From positions 1 to 15,959 of the forward strand of contig CAYNLY010000034.1 in assembly GCA_964398225.1 (NCBI GenBank): a stretch of 15,959 nucleotides of DNA. The letters run 5' to 3'. The number at the start of each line of letters is the position of its first letter. Positions within the stretch are counted from its first letter, which is position 1. Made by a program: the position numbers and the translations under genes. Below are positions 7,197 to 13,978 of this stretch, piece after piece. The DNA comes from CAYNLY01 sp964398225 (lineage in GTDB: Bacteria > Pseudomonadota > Zetaproteobacteria > Mariprofundales > Mariprofundaceae). The notes under the pieces are model-generated. The model was not told the DNA's origin. It saw nothing but the letters and a program-made list of their open reading frames with translations, and searched no databases.

Positions 7197-7427
7197 ATGC
7201 TGGTTCTGACGCGCAAGAAGGGCGAAGCGATCGCGATCGGCGACGATATTCAGGTGCAGGTGCTGAGCGTAAAGGGCGGCCAGGTGCGCATCGGCGTGCA
7301 GGCCCCGAAGCATGTGCGGATCAACCGCGAGGAGCGCCTGAGAAAGAACGGATCGGGCCGGGACGCAGGCTCCGGGTCCGGTGGTGCCGCAGCGGATGCG
7401 CCCGCAGCCCGGGCGGAGAACGGATGA
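7197..7427 (+). CDS. csrA: Carbon storage regulator CsrA/RsmA, with extended low-complexity tail
   Basis: CsrA is a dimeric RNA-binding protein that binds GGA motifs in mRNA leaders and shifts translation and stability of many transcripts (carbon storage, motility, biofilm). The core (residues 1-48) keeps Leu4, the GVKG-like turn as VKGG, VRIGVQAPK and Arg44 in the NREE segment, the main RNA-contacting residue in E. coli CsrA. The N-terminus MLVLTRKKGE with IGDDI looks more like Firmicute or deltaproteobacterial CsrA than the enterobacterial MLILTRRVGE, and Ile47-Tyr48 of E. coli are replaced by Arg-Leu. About 25 residues rich in Gly, Ser, Ala and Arg follow; E. coli CsrA has only 61 residues, this one 76. 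The start ATG at 7197 follows AAGGAGGT by 6 bases. Its stop is one base from the stop of a convergent gene. Confidence 0.94.
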   Translation: MLVLTRKKGEAIAIGDDIQVQVLSVKGGQVRIGVQAPKHVRINREERLRKNGSGRDAGSGSGGAAADAPAARAENG

Positions 7428-7428
7428 C

Positions 7429-8946
7429 CTATTCGTCCGGCCAGCGCAGGCTGTCGGACCAGAACCGGATGTCCGGCTCCGTCGGTCGTTCGTAGTTTTC
7501 GAGCTGGCTTTCGAGCACGGCAAGATCGGCGTCCGAGACATCGTCCCGCTTCCGGCTTCGTTCCGCCACCCGCCGCCTTAGCTCCTCTTCCGGAACATCC
7601 AGCCACAGCATCGTCAGCGGCACGTTCAGTCCGGCCGCAAGCCCGCGCGCCTCGTCCCGCCATGCTCCGGACAGGAACGTGGCATCGAGGATCACCGGGA
7701 ATCCGGCCTCGATCGCGGCTTTGGCGTCCTCGAACATCGTCCGGTAGGTGATCCGGGACATCTCCTGCGAATACAGGGGCAGATCCGGATGCTCGCGGTG
7801 CAGCCGCTTGCGGGTGGCGTCCGAACGGATCACGACGGCCTGCTCCCGTCCCGCACCCTGAAGCGCGAGCACGCTCTTGCCGGCGCCGGACAGTCCGCCG
7901 ACGACCCAGAGCCGGGGAGACGGCGCGTCGAGCAGGCGGTCGGCCAGCCGGAAGTAGGCCGCACCTTCCCGCCACATCGCCTCGGCAGAGGCCCCGCGCC
8001 GCTCGAGGTCTTCGCCGAGCAGGCAGGCAACCTTGCCGCGCACGCCGGCGCGGTAGGCCATGAACAGCCGGGCAAGGCCCAGACCCGCATGGTCGCGTCC
8101 TTCCTCGAGGTAGCGCGAGAGGAAGCGCATCGCGAGATCCGGACGCTCCCGGAACCACAGGTCCATCATCAGGAAGGCGACGTCGTTCATTGTGTCGATG
8201 ATCCGGAACTCGTCGTTGAATTCGATGCAGTCGAACGCCGTGGGCCTTCCCTCGAGCAGCGTGATGTTGCGCAGGTGCAGATCGCCGTGGCAGTCGCGGA
8301 TGCGATGCCGCTGCTGCCGTTCGATGAGTCGGGGCTTCAGGCGCGCAAGCTCGTCCTCGAGGCGCGCCCGATGGGCGCGCAGCGGCTCGATGCCGCCCAA
8401 ATGCGCGGCATGGGCCTCGGCCACGTCGAGGTTCGCCAGCACATGCGAGGCCAGCACCGAAGGCGCGCCGTAGGCCTGCAGCTCGTCCCCGTGGGCCGCC
8501 TGCTCGTGAAAACGGGCAACATCGACGGCGAGGGTATCGAGCCAGGCCGGATCGAAGTCGCCCTGCTCAAGCCGGTGGACGAGCAGGTCGCGCTCGTCGA
8601 ACTGGCGCATCCGGACGCACCATTCGATGGCCTGATCCTCGTCGTCCGGGCCGCCGATGCGCGGCTCCTGTTCGGTGCCGACAATCGGCAGAACGTCGAG
8701 ATACAGCCCGGGCGCAAGCCGCCGGTTCAGCTCCAGTTCGCGCCGGCAGAAGTGCGCGCGCCGTTCAAGTGTGGAGAAATCGGCGAAGCCCAGATCGACG
8801 GGCTTCTTGACCTTGTAGGCGTAGGTGCCGGTCAGAAAGACCCAGGAGATGTGGGTCTCGACGATCCGGATCGGTTCGACCGGATGCGGATAGGCGCTTG
8901 CCTCCATGAGCCCCGCGACAAGCGGCGGCTGCGTGGGTGCGGTCAT
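7429..8946 (-). CDS. Fused phosphotransferase-like / P-loop kinase of unknown substrate
   Basis: This 505-residue protein joins two kinase-type folds. Residues about 25-300 resemble aminoglycoside phosphotransferase/Fructosamine-kinase-like enzymes (COG2187 type), with the Brenner motif HGDLHLRN (220-227) holding catalytic Asp222 and Asn227, followed by ECIEFND-like acidic residues (238-245). Residues about 345-505 form a P-loop kinase (AAA_33/COG0645 type) with Walker A GLSGAGKS (351-358) and a plausible Walker B around VILDATF (418-424). The substrate is not known; antibiotic resistance should not be inferred. The ATG at 8946 is 12 bases after the stop of the CBS gene and lacks a clear Shine-Dalgarno, so it is probably translated by coupling; Met14 (ATG at 8907) is an alternative. 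The stop is TAG, rare here. It ends one base from the csrA stop, converging. From memory, Mycobacterium tuberculosis Rv2004c has a similar architecture. Confidence 0.85.
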   Translation of the reverse strand: MTAPTQPPLVAGLMEASAYPHPVEPIRIVETHISWVFLTGTYAYKVKKPVDLGFADFSTLERRAHFCRRELELNRRLAPGLYLDVLPIVGTEQEPRIGGPDDEDQAIEWCVRMRQFDERDLLVHRLEQGDFDPAWLDTLAVDVARFHEQAAHGDELQAYGAPSVLASHVLANLDVAEAHAAHLGGIEPLRAHRARLEDELARLKPRLIERQQRHRIRDCHGDLHLRNITLLEGRPTAFDCIEFNDEFRIIDTMNDVAFLMMDLWFRERPDLAMRFLSRYLEEGRDHAGLGLARLFMAYRAGVRGKVACLLGEDLERRGASAEAMWREGAAYFRLADRLLDAPSPRLWVVGGLSGAGKSVLALQGAGREQAVVIRSDATRKRLHREHPDLPLYSQEMSRITYRTMFEDAKAAIEAGFPVILDATFLSGAWRDEARGLAAGLNVPLTMLWLDVPEEELRRRVAERSRKRDDVSDADLAVLESQLENYERPTEPDIRFWSDSLRWPDE

Positions 8947-8958
8947 CGGTGGATGCGA

Positions 8959-9402
8959 TCAGCCGTAGGCGATGAACAGGCCGCGGTTGATGTCGCCGAT
9001 GCTGACCATGCCGACAAGCTTGCCGTCGTCGACGACCGGAATGCGCCGCAGGTTCTTCAGCCCCATGTACGACGCCGCTTTCAGCACCGGGGTGTCCGAG
9101 GAGACGGTCATCGGGTTCGGGGTCATCACCTCGCGCACCTTCATGCACATCACGCGCTTGTAGTTTTCTTCCATTTCCTCGAAGTCGCGGGCGGTCTTCG
9201 CGTCGTGCACGTATTCGCCGAAGTTCGGATAGAGCGGAAGCATCGTATCCCGGATCGTGATGATGCCGATGAGCTTGCCTTCGTCGTCCACCACCGGCAG
9301 CGCCCCGCAGCGGCGCATCACCATCTTCTGGGTCGCCGAATGCAGCGTGTCCTCGGGATGGCAGGTGAGCACCCCGTGCGTCATGACCTCGGATACCTTC
9401 AT
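8959..9402 (-). CDS. Two-CBS-domain protein
   Basis: A small cytosolic protein of 147 residues made almost only of a CBS pair. CBS pairs usually bind adenosine nucleotides and report energy state. CBS1 spans about 1-60 (MKVSEVMTHGVLTC to GIITIRDTM) and CBS2 about 85-145 (MKVREVMTPNPMTV to GMVSIGDINRG), joined by an acidic helical linker (DFEEMEENYKR). No effector domain is attached. I start it at ATG 9402, where AGGAGG lies 5 bases upstream; the frame is open to an ATG at 9444, but that adds 14 residues before the ribosome-binding site and outside the fold. The kinase gene follows 12 bases downstream on the same strand, so the two are likely one transcription unit and may act together. Size and layout resemble Hrp1 of Mycobacterium tuberculosis. 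Target unknown. Confidence 0.88.
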   Translation of the reverse strand: MKVSEVMTHGVLTCHPEDTLHSATQKMVMRRCGALPVVDDEGKLIGIITIRDTMLPLYPNFGEYVHDAKTARDFEEMEENYKRVMCMKVREVMTPNPMTVSSDTPVLKAASYMGLKNLRRIPVVDDGKLVGMVSIGDINRGLFIAYG

Positions 9403-9462
9403 CGCTTCCTCCTCACCGGGCGCAGGCTTGAACCGGGCACCCATGCTTGATTCCGGGCCGTC

Positions 9463-9491
9463 AGCCTAGCACGAGGGAGCCGGACTGTGCA
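9463..9491 (-). promoter_or_regulatory. Candidate promoter for the CBS-kinase unit
   Basis: Read on the minus strand, TGCACA (9491-9486, 4 of 6 to TTGACA), a 17-base spacer and TAGGCT (9468-9463, TAnnnT) preceded by TGC, an extended -10 feature. The start would be near 9456, giving a leader of about 54 bases. It lies back to back with the rpsT promoter without overlapping it. Confidence 0.4.
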
Positions 9492-9515
9492 TGCCCTTTT
9501 TCGGGGTCTTTGCGG

Positions 9516-9543
9516 TTGACACCCGACCCGCGCCCGCTAGTCT
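9516..9543 (+). promoter_or_regulatory. rpsT promoter with GC-rich discriminator
   Basis: A perfect -35 TTGACA (9516-9521), a 16-base spacer and TAGTCT (9538-9543) as -10. The bases after the -10 are CGCGCGCC, a GC-only discriminator of the kind linked to ppGpp/DksA control of ribosomal genes. Transcription would begin near 9550, leaving about 49 bases of leader. Confidence 0.65.
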
Positions 9544-9558
9544 CGCGCGCCTCGATAT

Positions 9559-9583
9559 TTCCATTGGAACACCGCCATCGGTG
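9559..9583 (+). promoter_or_regulatory. Small inverted repeats in the rpsT leader
   Basis: TTCCA-T-TGGAA (9559-9569) is a perfect inverted repeat, and CACCG-CCAT-CGGTG (9570-9583) can form a 5-pair hairpin ending two bases before the AAGGAG ribosome-binding site (9586-9591). S20 represses its own translation in E. coli; whether these stems serve that role is inference. Confidence 0.3.
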
Positions 9584-9598
9584 GCAAGGAGTAGCAAC

Positions 9599-9862
9599 GT
9601 GGCAAATCACGCATCGGCAGCCAAGCGCGCGCGTCGCAACGAGCGGGTCCGGCTCAACAACCGGATGCAGCGTTCCGCGATGCGCACCCAGATCAAGAAG
9701 GTGCTCGCCGCAGTCGAGGCCGGGGACCGGGAGGCAGCCCAGGCCGAGTTTCGCAAGGCGACTTCGCTGATCGCCCGGGCGGGCCGCAAGCGGCTGATTC
9801 ATCCGCGTCAGGCTTCGCGCCGGATTTCCCGACTGAACGCGCGCATCAAGGCGCTCGGCTGA
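9599..9862 (+). CDS. rpsT: 30S ribosomal protein S20
   Basis: S20 binds 16S rRNA early in assembly of the 30S subunit. The 87-residue length equals that of E. coli S20. The sequence is highly basic and helical, starting ANHASAAKRARRNERVRL and ending in RRISRLNARIKALG, both typical of the family. The start is GTG at 9599 with AAGGAG (9586-9591) 7 bases upstream. E. coli rpsT also uses a non-ATG start (TTG), a feature tied to its autoregulation. It is a one-gene unit: strong promoter in front (TTGACA at 9516) and an intrinsic terminator behind (9901-9931). Confidence 0.97.
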   Translation: MANHASAAKRARRNERVRLNNRMQRSAMRTQIKKVLAAVEAGDREAAQAEFRKATSLIARAGRKRLIHPRQASRRISRLNARIKALG

Positions 9863-9900
9863 ACCGCCGCCGACCTGCGTCGGCAAGGCATTCGGACAGC

Positions 9901-9931
9901 AAGCCCGCGGCATGATGGCTGCGGGCTTTTT
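9901..9931 (+). terminator. Intrinsic terminator after rpsT
   Basis: AAGCCCGCGGC (9901-9911) pairs with GCTGCGGGCTT (9918-9928) in an 11-pair stem with one G-U, around loop ATGATG, followed by a run of five T (9927-9931). It lies 38 bases after the rpsT stop and separates rpsT from purL. Confidence 0.9.
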
Positions 9932-9961
9932 CGTGCGCATGGATGGCACGCGTTTGCCGAA

Positions 9962-9989
9962 TGCACGCGCAGGCTTTCGAGGCTAGGAT
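9962..9989 (+). promoter_or_regulatory. Candidate purL promoter next to the start codon
   Basis: Between the rpsT terminator and purL there are only 65 bases, so a purL promoter should lie there. The best -10 is TAGGAT (9984-9989, 4 of 6), with a poor -35 TGCACG (9962-9967) 16 bases upstream. Initiation 7-8 bases after the -10 would fall at about 9997, the preferred purL ATG itself. Confidence 0.4.
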
Positions 9990-9996
9990 GCCGCGC

Positions 9997-12900
9997 ATGA
10001 ATCCCGATGCGTCGAACCCGTCTTCCAACTCAGTCGTGATTTCCCTGCTTGGCGGCCCGGCCCTGTCGGATTTCCGCCTGGACAAGCTGGCGGCAAGGCT
10101 TGCTGAACTCGGGCTTCGCGCAGGGGGTCTGGAAGCAAGGCATGTGTATGCGGCCGAGTTTTCCGCTCCGCCTTCCGCCGAGGCGATCGAGCGGCTTGCC
10201 GCGCTCCTTGGCGATGCGCCGGAGGAGCTTCCCGCAAAGCCCGCCCCCGATCTGTTTTTCGTCACGCCCCGGATCGGCACGATCAGCCCGTGGTCGTCGA
10301 AGGCGACGGAGATCGCCAGGCTCTGCGGGCTGGAGGAGCTGATCCGCATCGAGCGGGGGGTGCGCTGGCGGATCGAGGGCGCCCTTCCGGACGACCGGCC
10401 GCGGATCGCGCCGCTGATTCACGACCGGATGACCGAGACGGTGCTCGACGATCCGGAAGCACTGGGCCGGCTGTTTTCCCATGCCGAGCCAGCCCCCCTG
10501 GTGACGGTGGATGTGATCGGCCGCGGCCGCGAGGCGCTGGAAGAGGCGAACCGGAGCATGGGGCTGGCGCTGTCCGAGGACGAGATCGAATACCTGATCG
10601 GGCATTTCACCGCGATGGGGCGCAATCCCACGGACGCCGAGCTGATGATGTTCGCGCAGGCGAACTCCGAGCACTGCCGGCACAAGATCTTCAACGCGCG
10701 CTGGATCATCGACGGGCGCCCCCGCGACGAGACGCTGTTCGGCATGATCCGCCACACGCATGAAACGCACCCCGAGGGCACGCTCGTGGCCTACCGAGAC
10801 AATGCCTCGATCATCGAGGGCGGGCCGGCGCGCCGCTTCTATCCCGATGCGGGCGGGATCTATCGCGAGCATCAGGACACCGTGCACATCCTGATGAAGG
10901 TCGAGACCCACAATCATCCGACCGCGATCTCTCCGTTTCCCGGTGCGGCGACCGGGGCCGGCGGCGAGATCCGCGACGAGGGCGCAACCGGCACCAGCGC
11001 CAAGCCGAAGGCGGGGCTCTGCGGTTTTTCGGTGTCCAATCTCCGGATTCCCGGCTTCGTTGAGCCCTGGGAGCGGGATTTCGGCCGACCCGGGCGGATC
11101 GCCTCGGCGCTGGAGATCATGATCGAGGGTCCGATTGGCGCCGCCGCGTTCAACAACGAGTTCGGCCGGCCGAACATCTGCGGCTACTTCCGCACCTACG
11201 AACAGCAGATCGGCGACGGGTCGCGCCGCGAGCTGCGCGGCTACCACAAGCCGATCATGATCGCGGGCGGCGTGGGCAACATCGATGCGCGCCACATCCG
11301 CAAGCAGCCGCTGCCGAAGGGGGCGCTGATCATCCAGCTGGGCGGACCCGCGATGCTGATCGGGCTCGGCGGGGGCGCCGCCTCCAGCATGGATGCGGGC
11401 GCGAACGCGGAGGATCTGGACTTCGATTCGGTGCAGCGGGGCAACCCCGAGATGCAGCGCCGCTGTCAGGAGGTGCTCGACCGGTGCTGGCAGATGGGTG
11501 AGCGCAATCCGATCCGCTTCATCCACGACGTCGGCGCGGGCGGGCTGTCCAACGCGGTGCCCGAGTTGATTCACGACGCCGGCCAGGGCGGATGGATCGA
11601 CCTGCGCGCGGTGCACAGCCTCGAGCCGGGCATGAGCCCGATGCAGATCTGGTGCAACGAGGCGCAGGAGCGCTACGTGCTTGCGATCCTGCCCGAGGAC
11701 CGCGAACGCTTCGAGGCGATCTGCGCGCGCGAGCGCTGCCCGTTCGCGGTGCTGGGTCGCACGACGGACGACGGCCGGCTCGTCGTCGAGGATCCGCTGT
11801 TCGGCAACCGTCCGGTGGACATGCCGCTGGAGGTGCTGCTCGGCAAGCCGCCGCGGATGACGCGCGCGGCCAGCCACCGGCTGCCGGTGGTCGTGGACCT
11901 GAAGCCGGAGGATATCGAGCTTGGCGAGGCCTGCCGGCGCGTGCTCCGGCACCCGGCCGTGGCCAGCAAGGAGTTTCTGATCACGATCGGCGACCGCAGC
12001 GTGACCGGTCTGGTCGCGCGCGATCCGATGGTCGGGCCGTGGCAGCTGCCGGTGGCCGACTGCGCGGTGACGACGCGGACCTTCGAGGGCTTCGAGGGCG
12101 AAGCGATGGCGATGGGCGAGCGCACGCCGGTGGCCGTGCTCGATGCTCCGGCGAGCGCCCGGATGGCGGTCGGCGAGGCGATCACGAACATCGCGGCGGC
12201 CTCCATCCGCCGGCTGGGCGACGTGAAGCTGTCCGCGAACTGGATGGCGGCCTGCGGCCACGAGGGCGAGGACGCCGCGCTGTTCGATGCGGTCCGGGCC
12301 GTGGCGCTCGAGCTGTGTCCGGCGCTGGGCGTCTCGATTCCGGTCGGCAAGGACTCGCTGTCGATGAAGACGGTCTGGGAGGAGTCCGGCTCGCGCCGCG
12401 AGATGACCGCGCCGGTTTCGCTGATCGTCTCGGCGTTTGCACCAGTTGCGGATGTGCGCCGGACGCTTACGCCCGAGCTTCGTGCGGAGCCCGATACCGA
12501 GCTGCTGCTTCTCGATCTGGGCCAGGGGAAGAACCGGCTCGGCGGATCGATCCTCGCCCAGGTGTTCGAGGCGACCGGCCGGGAGGCGCCCGATGTCGAC
12601 GATCCGCGCCTGCTGGCGTCGTTCTTCGCGCTGATTCAGGAGCTCAACGACCGTGGGCTGATTCTCGCCTACCACGACCGTTCCGACGGCGGGCTGTTTG
12701 CCACGCTGTGCGAGATGGCCTTCTGCTCCCGTACGGGGCTGGATGTGCATCTGGACGCGCTCGGCGACGGCGGCCCGGCCGACGAGCTTCGCATCCTGTT
12801 TGCCGAGGAGCTCGGTGCGGTGATTCAGATCCGCCGCGCCGACCGGGAACGGGTGCTGTCCGCCGTCGTCAATCACGGCCTGGGCCACTGCTGCCATGTG

Positions 12901-13914
12901 ATCGCCGAGCCGAACGACGGTCTTGCGATTCGCCTGATGCGCAACGGCCAGGTGGCCTTCGAGGCCAGCGTGCTCGATCTGATGCGGGAATGGTGCGCGG
13001 TCAGCCACCGGATCGCGGCGCTGCGCGACCATCCGGATTGCGCGCGCGAGGCCTTCGAGGCGCATCTCGACGAGGCGAACACTGGCTTGTTCGCCGATCT
13101 TTCCTTCGATCCGGACGAGGATGTCGCCGCGCCCTTCATCGCCCGGGGCGCGCCTCCGCGCGTGGCCATCCTGCGCGAGCAGGGGGTGAACGGACAGGTT
13201 GAGATGGCCGCGGCGTTCGACCGGGCCGGCTTCGAGGCCGTGGACGTGCACATGACCGACATCCTCGAGGGGCGCATCCGCCTCGACGATTTCCAGGGGC
13301 TTGCGGCCTGCGGCGGATTTTCGTTCGGCGACGTGCTCGGCGCGGGCCGCGGCTGGGCGCAGACGATCCGCTACCACGCCCGCGCCCGCGACGCCTTCGA
13401 TGCGTTCTTCCATCGTTCGGACACCTTTGCGCTCGGGGTCTGCAACGGCTGCCAGATGCTCAGCAATCTGAAGGATCTGATCCCGGGCGCCGAGGCCTGG
13501 CCGAGGTTCGACCGCAACCGCTCCGAGCAGTTCGAGGCGCGGCTTACGCAGGTCGAGGTGATGGCTTCGCCGTCGATCTTTCTTGCCGGGATGGAAGGCT
13601 CGAAGCTGCCGCTCGTCGTCGCCCACGGCGAGGGCCGCGTGCGCTTCGAGGCGGACGAGGACTTCGGGCGGGCGCTTGCCTGCCTGCGCTACATCGAGCC
13701 GGACGGAAAGCCCGCCGCGCGCTATCCGTTCAATCCGAACGGCTCCCCGGAAGGGCTCACCGGCTTCACGACGCCCGACGGCCGGTTCACGATCATGATG
13801 CCGCATCCCGAGCGGATGTTCCGCACCGTGCAGTATTCCTGGCACCCGGCCGAGTGGGGCGAGGACGGCCCGTGGCTGAGGATGTTCCGCAACGCCCGCG
13901 TCTGGGTGGGCTGA
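9997..13914 (+). CDS. purL: Phosphoribosylformylglycinamidine synthase, single-chain (PurL)
   Basis: PurL performs the fourth step of de novo purine synthesis, converting FGAR, glutamine and ATP to FGAM in the cytosol. At 1305 residues it is the long form typical of Proteobacteria (E. coli 1295). In order: N-terminal PurS-like domain (about 10-145), linker, first synthetase half with EHCRHK (Glu225-Lys230) and ETHNHP (303-308), second half with GDRSVTGLVARD and PVGKDSLSMK, and the C-terminal glutaminase (about 1045-1305) with nucleophile Cys1149 in GVCNGC and His1270/Glu1272 in PHPE, equivalent to E. coli Cys1135, His1260 and Glu1262. The frame opens at 9943, and ATGs at 9943, 9988 and 9997 compete; 9997 best fits family length. 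No strong Shine-Dalgarno precedes it. It stands alone between the rpsT terminator and pyrG. Confidence 0.97.
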   Translation: MNPDASNPSSNSVVISLLGGPALSDFRLDKLAARLAELGLRAGGLEARHVYAAEFSAPPSAEAIERLAALLGDAPEELPAKPAPDLFFVTPRIGTISPWSSKATEIARLCGLEELIRIERGVRWRIEGALPDDRPRIAPLIHDRMTETVLDDPEALGRLFSHAEPAPLVTVDVIGRGREALEEANRSMGLALSEDEIEYLIGHFTAMGRNPTDAELMMFAQANSEHCRHKIFNARWIIDGRPRDETLFGMIRHTHETHPEGTLVAYRDNASIIEGGPARRFYPDAGGIYREHQDTVHILMKVETHNHPTAISPFPGAATGAGGEIRDEGATGTSAKPKAGLCGFSVSNLRIPGFVEPWERDFGRPGRIASALEIMIEGPIGAAAFNNEFGRPNICGYFRTYEQQIGDGSRRELRGYHKPIMIAGGVGNIDARHIRKQPLPKGALIIQLGGPAMLIGLGGGAASSMDAGANAEDLDFDSVQRGNPEMQRRCQEVLDRCWQMGERNPIRFIHDVGAGGLSNAVPELIHDAGQGGWIDLRAVHSLEPGMSPMQIWCNEAQERYVLAILPEDRERFEAICARERCPFAVLGRTTDDGRLVVEDPLFGNRPVDMPLEVLLGKPPRMTRAASHRLPVVVDLKPEDIELGEACRRVLRHPAVASKEFLITIGDRSVTGLVARDPMVGPWQLPVADCAVTTRTFEGFEGEAMAMGERTPVAVLDAPASARMAVGEAITNIAAASIRRLGDVKLSANWMAACGHEGEDAALFDAVRAVALELCPALGVSIPVGKDSLSMKTVWEESGSRREMTAPVSLIVSAFAPVADVRRTLTPELRAEPDTELLLLDLGQGKNRLGGSILAQVFEATGREAPDVDDPRLLASFFALIQELNDRGLILAYHDRSDGGLFATLCEMAFCSRTGLDVHLDALGDGGPADELRILFAEELGAVIQIRRADRERVLSAVVNHGLGHCCHVIAEPNDGLAIRLMRNGQVAFEASVLDLMREWCAVSHRIAALRDHPDCAREAFEAHLDEANTGLFADLSFDPDEDVAAPFIARGAPPRVAILREQGVNGQVEMAAAFDRAGFEAVDVHMTDILEGRIRLDDFQGLAACGGFSFGDVLGAGRGWAQTIRYHARARDAFDAFFHRSDTFALGVCNGCQMLSNLKDLIPGAEAWPRFDRNRSEQFEARLTQVEVMASPSIFLAGMEGSKLPLVVAHGEGRVRFEADEDFGRALACLRYIEPDGKPAARYPFNPNGSPEGLTGFTTPDGRFTIMMPHPERMFRTVQYSWHPAEWGEDGPWLRMFRNARVWVG

Positions 13915-13958
13915 GCATCCATCCGGGCTTCTTCCGTCTGGCGCGGGCAGGCCGCTTC

Positions 13959-13967
13959 TGCTACCGT
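13959..13967 (+). promoter_or_regulatory. Candidate extended -10 promoter of pyrG
   Basis: TGC followed by TACCGT (TACCGT at 13962-13967) fits an extended -10 element (TGnTAnnnT). No good -35 is seen 17 bases upstream (TGGCGC). Transcription would start around 13974-13976, only 3-5 bases before the pyrG GTG. Confidence 0.35.
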
Positions 13968-13978
13968 TCCGGCCCGTT

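Noticed and set aside
9403..9444. 14-residue N-terminal extension of the CBS protein
   Set aside because: An AGGAGG sits 5 bases before the internal ATG at 9402, exactly where the CBS fold begins; the extension contains that ribosome-binding site and no conserved residues.
9943..9957. Sigma-54-like promoter before purL (TGGCACG then TTGC)
   Set aside because: The bases match well, but the spacing is one base too short (three bases between TGGCACG and TTGC instead of four), which normally destroys function, and purL has no known sigma-54 control.
9943..9996. Upstream starts of purL at 9943 or 9988
   Set aside because: The added residues (ARVCRMHAQAF...) match nothing in the family, 9943 lies close to the rpsT terminator with no ribosome-binding site, and 9988 falls inside the best -10 box.
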